From Candidatus Gastranaerophilales bacterium (GTDB lineage Bacteria; Cyanobacteriota; Vampirovibrionia; Gastranaerophilales; Gastranaerophilaceae): a stretch of DNA of 7,991 nucleotides. Both the position numbers and the translations under genes were made by a program. How positions within the stretch are numbered: the first letter of the stretch is position 1; each line of letters begins with the position of its first letter. The notes beneath the pieces were generated by a model. The model ran no database searches, was not told where the DNA came from, and saw only the letters and a program-made list of their open reading frames with translations. The DNA is taken from positions 1-7,991 of the forward strand of contig CANQAW010000074.1 of assembly GCA_947589525.1 (NCBI GenBank), in the 5' to 3' direction. Positions 5,755 through 7,991 of this stretch are shown piece after piece.

Positions 5755-6519
5755 ATGGATAAAGATTTTCTTGAAAAAGAGTTTGATATATTAATTAAAA
5801 ACGGCTGGTTTAATAAAAACGAAGCTCAAAAATATATAAATAACCCCTCAATTATTGAGGCGGTTGAATTATCGACAAGCCCTAAAAAGGAAAATATTTT
5901 TAATGCTCTAAAGCTTGTTTCTTATCAAAACTTAAAAGTTCTTATTTTGGGTCAAGACCCTTATCCGAACCCAAACCATGCTCACGGGCTTGCTTTTTCA
6001 AGCAAAGATATACAAAGCCCGCAATCTTTGCAAAATATTTTTAAAGTAATAGATAAAACATATAATTTAAATCTTTTTGATAAAAAAATAAACGACCTGA
6101 CCAATTGGGCAAAACAAGGGGTGTTGCTTTTAAACACTTCTTTAACTTTTCAAAAATTTGAAGATAAAAAACAGCAGGAAAAAAGTCAAAAAAATAATCT
6201 TAAAATCTGGAAACCTTTTATTTTAGATGTAATCAAAAAAATTTTATCTGTAAATTCAAGCCCCGTTTGTTTAATGCTTTGGGGTAATTCCGCCCATGAT
6301 TTGGTTTTTAGCGCCGTAAAATCCAAAGAAGATAAAAAGTTTCTGCACTCCAGAAATCCGATTATTCTGTCTCAAAGTTCGGTTATGCTTCTGCAATGTT
6401 CTCATCCGTCGCCTTTGAGCGTTAATCGGGGCGGAGATTTTTTACAAATTGCAGGCGGGCATTTTAAAGAGTGTGAAAAATATTTAAAAAAGGATAAAAT
6501 TAACTGGGATTTATTATAA
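5755..6519 (+). CDS. ung: Uracil-DNA glycosylase, family 1
   Basis: Excises uracil from DNA, arising from cytosine deamination or dUTP misincorporation, as the first step of base excision repair in the cytoplasm. The 254-residue product shows all core motifs: LILGQDPYPNPNHAHGLAFS (63-82) with catalytic Asp68, Tyr70 and the uracil-stacking Phe81, LLLNTSLTF (124-132) with the uracil-reading Asn127, LMLWGNSAHDL (173-183), and CSHPSPLSVNRGGDF (215-229) with catalytic His217 and the Leu-containing intercalation loop. The residue after DPY is Pro instead of the His of E. coli-type enzymes; GQDPYP variants are known from other bacteria, so activity is expected. There is a Lys/Gln-rich insertion at 134-147. 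The gene is divergent from the alkD-like glycosylase, sharing a 27-bp promoter gap, and ends at a shared terminator. No Shine-Dalgarno site is visible. Confidence 0.97.
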   Translation: MDKDFLEKEFDILIKNGWFNKNEAQKYINNPSIIEAVELSTSPKKENIFNALKLVSYQNLKVLILGQDPYPNPNHAHGLAFSSKDIQSPQSLQNIFKVIDKTYNLNLFDKKINDLTNWAKQGVLLLNTSLTFQKFEDKKQQEKSQKNNLKIWKPFILDVIKKILSVNSSPVCLMLWGNSAHDLVFSAVKSKEDKKFLHSRNPIILSQSSVMLLQCSHPSPLSVNRGGDFLQIAGGHFKECEKYLKKDKINWDLL

Positions 6520-6549
6520 AAAAAGAGATGAAATTAATCATCTCTTTTT
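6520..6549. terminator. Bidirectional terminator between ung and the zinc-ribbon gene
   Basis: A perfect 12-bp inverted repeat (AAAAAGAGATGA at 6520-6531 with TCATCTCTTTTT at 6538-6549) with a 6-nt loop AATTAA. T-runs on one strand and the A-run on the other allow it to serve both convergent genes. It starts at the last base after the ung stop and ends 5 nt before the opposing stop. Confidence 0.9.
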
Positions 6550-6554
6550 GTTTT

Positions 6555-6839
6555 TTATTGTTCTTGCTGTTGTTCCTCTTGTCTTTTTTTGAAACATTCT
6601 TTGCAGAAGATTTCTTTTCCTTCGGTAGGTTTAAAAGGAACTTTGGTTTGCGCTCCGCATTGAGAGCAAACAGCATCGTACATTTTTCTTCTTGATTTTT
6701 TCCTTCTTGCTTTTCTGCATTCGGGACATCTTTTGGGCGTATTTACAAGCCCTTTTTGAGCATAAAATTCTTGTTCACCTGCGCTAAAAACAAATTCTTG
6801 TCCGCAATCTTCGCAAACCAGTGTCTTGTCTTCAAACAT
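6555..6839 (-). CDS. Zinc-ribbon domain protein with four CxxC pairs
   Basis: A 94-residue, highly charged protein with two tandem zinc-ribbon modules. The first is Cys9-x-x-Cys12 with Cys38-x-x-Cys41 (LVCEDCGQEFVFSAGEQEFYAQKG...RCPECRKARR), the 'probable zinc-ribbon' module found in many bacteria. The second is Cys58-x-x-Cys61 with Cys79-x-x-Cys82 (CSQCGAQTKVPFKPTEGKEIFCKECF), the CxxC-VPFxP-CxxC type. A basic stretch (RKARRKKSRRK, 42-52) links the modules and a Gln/Glu tail (87-94) ends the protein. Its role is not established; nucleic-acid binding is plausible from the basic linker. It has a strong Shine-Dalgarno AAGGAG 7 nt before ATG and is transcribed alone, convergent with ung. Confidence 0.9.
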   Translation of the reverse strand: MFEDKTLVCEDCGQEFVFSAGEQEFYAQKGLVNTPKRCPECRKARRKKSRRKMYDAVCSQCGAQTKVPFKPTEGKEIFCKECFKKRQEEQQQEQ

Positions 6840-6846
6840 TTAAGGT

Positions 6847-6852
6847 CTCCTT
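6847..6852 (-). promoter_or_regulatory. Strong Shine-Dalgarno site of the zinc-ribbon gene
   Basis: AAGGAG on the minus strand, 7 nt before the ATG at 6839. It shows that canonical SD initiation operates in this genome, in contrast to the SD-less genes nearby. A possible promoter further upstream (TTGCAC, 17 nt, TTACAA) is weak. Confidence 0.8.
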
Positions 6853-7018
6853 GTTTTAATTTGTAACTTTTATCTGACCACTTGTGCAAAAAATTTTTTA
6901 ATAATAAAGAATTTGTCCGCACTGATAGTTGATAAAAAAAATTTTATACCTTTTTTATATTTTATGCAAGGATTATTAACTTTTAGAAATGAGAATTAAA
7001 AAATTTTAGCTATTGAAA
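6853..7018. other. AT-rich intergenic stretch without a recognised gene
   Basis: The gap between the zinc-ribbon gene and tRNA-Leu, about 205 bp in full, is made of A/T runs. I see no open frame with a start, no convincing hairpin terminator and no recognised RNA. It should contain the promoters of both flanking genes. It includes GTCAGATAAA on the minus strand (6878-6869), also found upstream of the PLP enzyme gene. Confidence 0.5.
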
Positions 7019-7035
7019 TATAATTATGGTAGAAT
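7019..7035 (+). promoter_or_regulatory. Promoter region of tRNA-Leu
   Basis: Two overlapping candidates. One is an extended -10, TG-G-TAGAAT (TG 7027-7028, hexamer 7030-7035), whose predicted start near 7042 is 3 nt before the mature tRNA. The other is TATAAT (7019-7024) with a weak TTAAAA (6996-7001) 17 nt upstream. The first fits the position of the tRNA better. Confidence 0.55.
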
Positions 7036-7044
7036 AAAAAGAGA

Positions 7045-7126
7045 GTCTGAGTGGCGGAATTGGTAGACGCGCATGATTCAGGTTCATGTGGTATTAACCT
7101 TGTGGGTTCGACTCCCATCTCGGACA
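7045..7126 (+). tRNA. tRNA-Leu (anticodon CAG)
   Basis: An 82-nt class II tRNA decoding CUG. The acceptor stem GTCTGAG (7045-7051) pairs with CTCGGAC (7119-7125), with one G-U pair, and A7126 is the discriminator as expected for leucine. The D-arm contains TGGCGGAATTGGTAGACGCG, typical of bacterial tRNA-Leu. The anticodon stem CATGA/TCATG closes the loop TTCAGGT with anticodon CAG at 7079-7081. The long variable arm is a short hairpin GGT-ATTA-ACC. The T-arm is GTGGG-TTCGACT-CCCAT. No CCA is encoded, so CCA must be added after transcription; a T6 run follows directly. Confidence 0.97.
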
Positions 7127-7132
7127 TTTTTT

Positions 7133-7174
7133 AAATCAAAATAGTTTATTTGTATATGTTATAAAATCAAAATA
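7133..7174 (+). repeat. Two 11-bp direct repeats upstream of the 7192 gene
   Basis: AAATCAAAATA occurs at 7133-7143 and 7164-7174, 31 bp start to start (about three helical turns), just upstream of the -10 box at 7180. The position suits a regulator binding site. In AT-rich DNA chance is not excluded. Confidence 0.4.
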
Positions 7175-7179
7175 CATAT

Positions 7180-7185
7180 TATAAT
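7180..7185 (+). promoter_or_regulatory. -10 box of the 7192 gene, predicted leaderless start
   Basis: A perfect TATAAT ends 6 nt before the ATG at 7192, the same spacing as at 4171, 5755 and 5727(-). No Shine-Dalgarno site is present. The -35 region has no good match, so an activator or simple AT-richness may compensate. Confidence 0.6.
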
Positions 7186-7191
7186 TTTAAA

Positions 7192-7602
7192 ATGATTGAT
7201 TTTGTTTGTGTATTATCAATAATTTTAGAACTTATTTTAACTTATATTTTAATTGTTAAAATAATTGAGCTTGAAAAACATGTTAACGGGCTAAATCAAA
7301 AGCTTTTTGAAATATATGAATTAATTCTTTTGGTAAACAAAAAAATAAAAAATACTATTTCAAAAATCAACAAAGTTGTTTCAATTTTAACAAACAGAAA
7401 ATTTATAACGGCACGAAGGATAATTGCCCTAACCGTTGATATAATTCAAGTTATAATATTTGTGCGCTCTTTAAACCTTTCAAAAGGATTTAATTTCAAA
7501 AAGATTAATTATAAAACGCTTAAAAAATTATTTATTGCAAATACTTTAAGAGGCATAGTAAGAAAAATTCTTTTAAATGTTTCAAAACTTGCAAGCGTTT
7601 AA
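7192..7602 (+). CDS. Hypothetical small membrane protein
   Basis: A 136-residue protein I do not recognise. Residues 4-25 (FVCVLSIILELILTYILIVKII) form a clear N-terminal membrane segment. Residues 26-70 are polar and helical with heptad-like Leu/Ile spacing (LEKHVNGLNQKLFEIYELILLVNKK), suggesting a coiled coil. A second hydrophobic stretch lies at about 76-93 (RIIALTVDIIQVIIFVRSL), followed by a Lys-rich tail with amphipathic helices. The organisation (single TM, coiled coil) loosely recalls DUF948-type proteins, but no signature proves this. It sits between tRNA-Leu and nusB on the same strand, 81 bp before nusB, and may be co-transcribed with it. It has no Shine-Dalgarno site and a -10 box 6 nt before ATG. 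Confidence 0.75.
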   Translation: MIDFVCVLSIILELILTYILIVKIIELEKHVNGLNQKLFEIYELILLVNKKIKNTISKINKVVSILTNRKFITARRIIALTVDIIQVIIFVRSLNLSKGFNFKKINYKTLKKLFIANTLRGIVRKILLNVSKLASV

Positions 7603-7604
7603 AT

Positions 7605-7648
7605 TTTAAAAAATATTAAAATTTATATCAAAAAGAATATTTTTTAAA
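7605..7648 (+). repeat. AT-only inverted repeat between the membrane-protein gene and nusB
   Basis: A perfect 13-bp inverted repeat, TTTAAAAAATATT (7605-7617) and AATATTTTTTAAA (7636-7648), with an 18-nt loop. The all-A/T stem is too weak for a typical terminator but could act as a poor one or as an operator, since it abuts the candidate nusB -10 (7649-7654). Confidence 0.4.
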
Positions 7649-7677
7649 TATAATTAATTTTATAGTTTGAAAAAGGA
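7649..7677 (+). promoter_or_regulatory. Candidate nusB -10 box and Shine-Dalgarno site
   Basis: TATAAT (7649-7654) with no clear -35 could start a transcript near 7661. AAGGA (7673-7677) lies 6 nt before the ATG at 7684 and supports that start. Confidence 0.5.
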
Positions 7678-7683
7678 ATAAAC

Positions 7684-7991
7684 ATGCAAGCAAGACGAGC
7701 AAGCAGAGAATTAGCGCTTATTTTATTTTCGCAGTTGGATAAAAATTTGAATAAATATAAAAAAGAAGATTTTTCCTCGATTGTCTTAAAATCGGTAAGA
7801 ACCTTGATTTCATCTTCTTATGACGAAGTATCTTTAAGCACGGAAGATTTGGAAAATATTAAAAATCAAATTATAGATTTTGAAAATTCGCACCCCGATA
7901 ATCTTTCCCGTCCGATAGACAGCGATAATATTGCGGTAAAAGTTCCTTTGACATCCGATTTAGAAGAAAAAATAGATAAAATTTTAGGAGC
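7684..7991 (+). CDS. nusB: Transcription antitermination factor NusB, 3'-partial
   Basis: NusB binds boxA RNA together with NusE (ribosomal protein S10) and supports antitermination on rRNA operons. 102 codons are visible and the frame runs off the window end. The N-terminus MQARRASRELALILFSQLDKN is the characteristic Arg-rich first helix (RRxxRELAL) in the form seen in cyanobacterial NusB. The segment SSIVLKSVRTLISSSYDEV (residues 32-50) also follows the cyanobacterial pattern, and the visible end (LTSDLEEKIDKILGA) would lead into the conserved C-terminal helical domain. The start is supported by an AAGGA site with a 6-nt spacer. The insert between residues 50 and 85 is Asp/Ser-rich, longer than in E. 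coli-type NusB. The name rests mainly on the N-terminal helix because the C-terminal half is not visible. Confidence 0.85.
   Translation, partial: MQARRASRELALILFSQLDKNLNKYKKEDFSSIVLKSVRTLISSSYDEVSLSTEDLENIKNQIIDFENSHPDNLSRPIDSDNIAVKVPLTSDLEEKIDKILG

Noticed and set aside
6853..7040. Possible small RNA or riboswitch in the gap before tRNA-Leu
   Set aside because: The sequence is almost pure A/T runs, with no stable helix, no conserved riboswitch core and no terminator of its own.
7127..7132. T-run after tRNA-Leu as an intrinsic terminator
   Set aside because: There is no dedicated hairpin before the T6 run apart from the tRNA fold itself, so I do not call a separate terminator, although termination there is possible.
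1..7991. Mobile element, defence system, CRISPR array or phage remnant
   Set aside because: No transposase, integrase, spacer-repeat periodicity, attachment-site duplication at the tRNA, or defence-domain gene is visible; the gene content is housekeeping.

Overview
This is an AT-rich (roughly 30% G+C by eye), densely packed bacterial chromosomal window that uses the standard bacterial code: TGA, TAG and TAA all act as stops. The NusB start (MQARRASRELAL...SQL) resembles cyanobacterial NusB. Together with the low G+C and a 'methionine gamma-lyase family' PLP enzyme of the kind common in Cyanobacteria, this suggests a non-photosynthetic cyanobacterial relative such as Gastranaerophilales/Melainabacteria. 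That placement is inference, not proof. I see no phage, transposon, CRISPR or plasmid feature.

Layout, left to right. (1) 1-1905 (+): 3' part of a membrane-bound proton-pumping pyrophosphatase with a good intrinsic terminator. (2) 1980-2633 (+): a small lipoprotein with its own near-consensus promoter. (3) 2623-3882 and 3930-4142 (-): a PLP-dependent lyase-family enzyme preceded by a small zinc-ribbon-like protein, probably one operon. (4) 4171-4980 (+): a xylose-isomerase-like TIM-barrel protein, divergent from that operon. (5) 5042-5727 (-): an AlkD-like DNA alkylation repair glycosylase split by a -1 frameshift, and 5755-6519 (+): uracil-DNA glycosylase, head to head with it. (6) 6555-6839 (-): a zinc-ribbon protein, convergent with ung across a shared bidirectional terminator. 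(7) 7045-7126 (+): tRNA-Leu(CAG). (8) 7192-7602 (+): an unrecognised small membrane protein. (9) 7684 to the window end (+): nusB, 3'-partial.

The genes are mostly housekeeping: energy coupling and pyrophosphate removal, envelope, amino-acid or sulfur metabolism, base-excision repair, translation and transcription. The most interesting signal lies in how they are expressed. Several starts have no Shine-Dalgarno sequence. Instead they have a -10 hexamer ending 6 nt (4171+, 5755+, 5727-, 7192+), 7 nt (4142-) or 9 nt (1980+) upstream of ATG, which places the transcription start at or within a few bases of the start codon. Genes with a clear Shine-Dalgarno site (3882-, 6839-, 7684+) lack that close -10. 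The two head-to-head gene pairs are separated by only 27-28 bp, with back-to-back -10 boxes. The second notable signal is the alkD-like frameshift at an A7 run, where a single -1 slip would restore a family-length protein.
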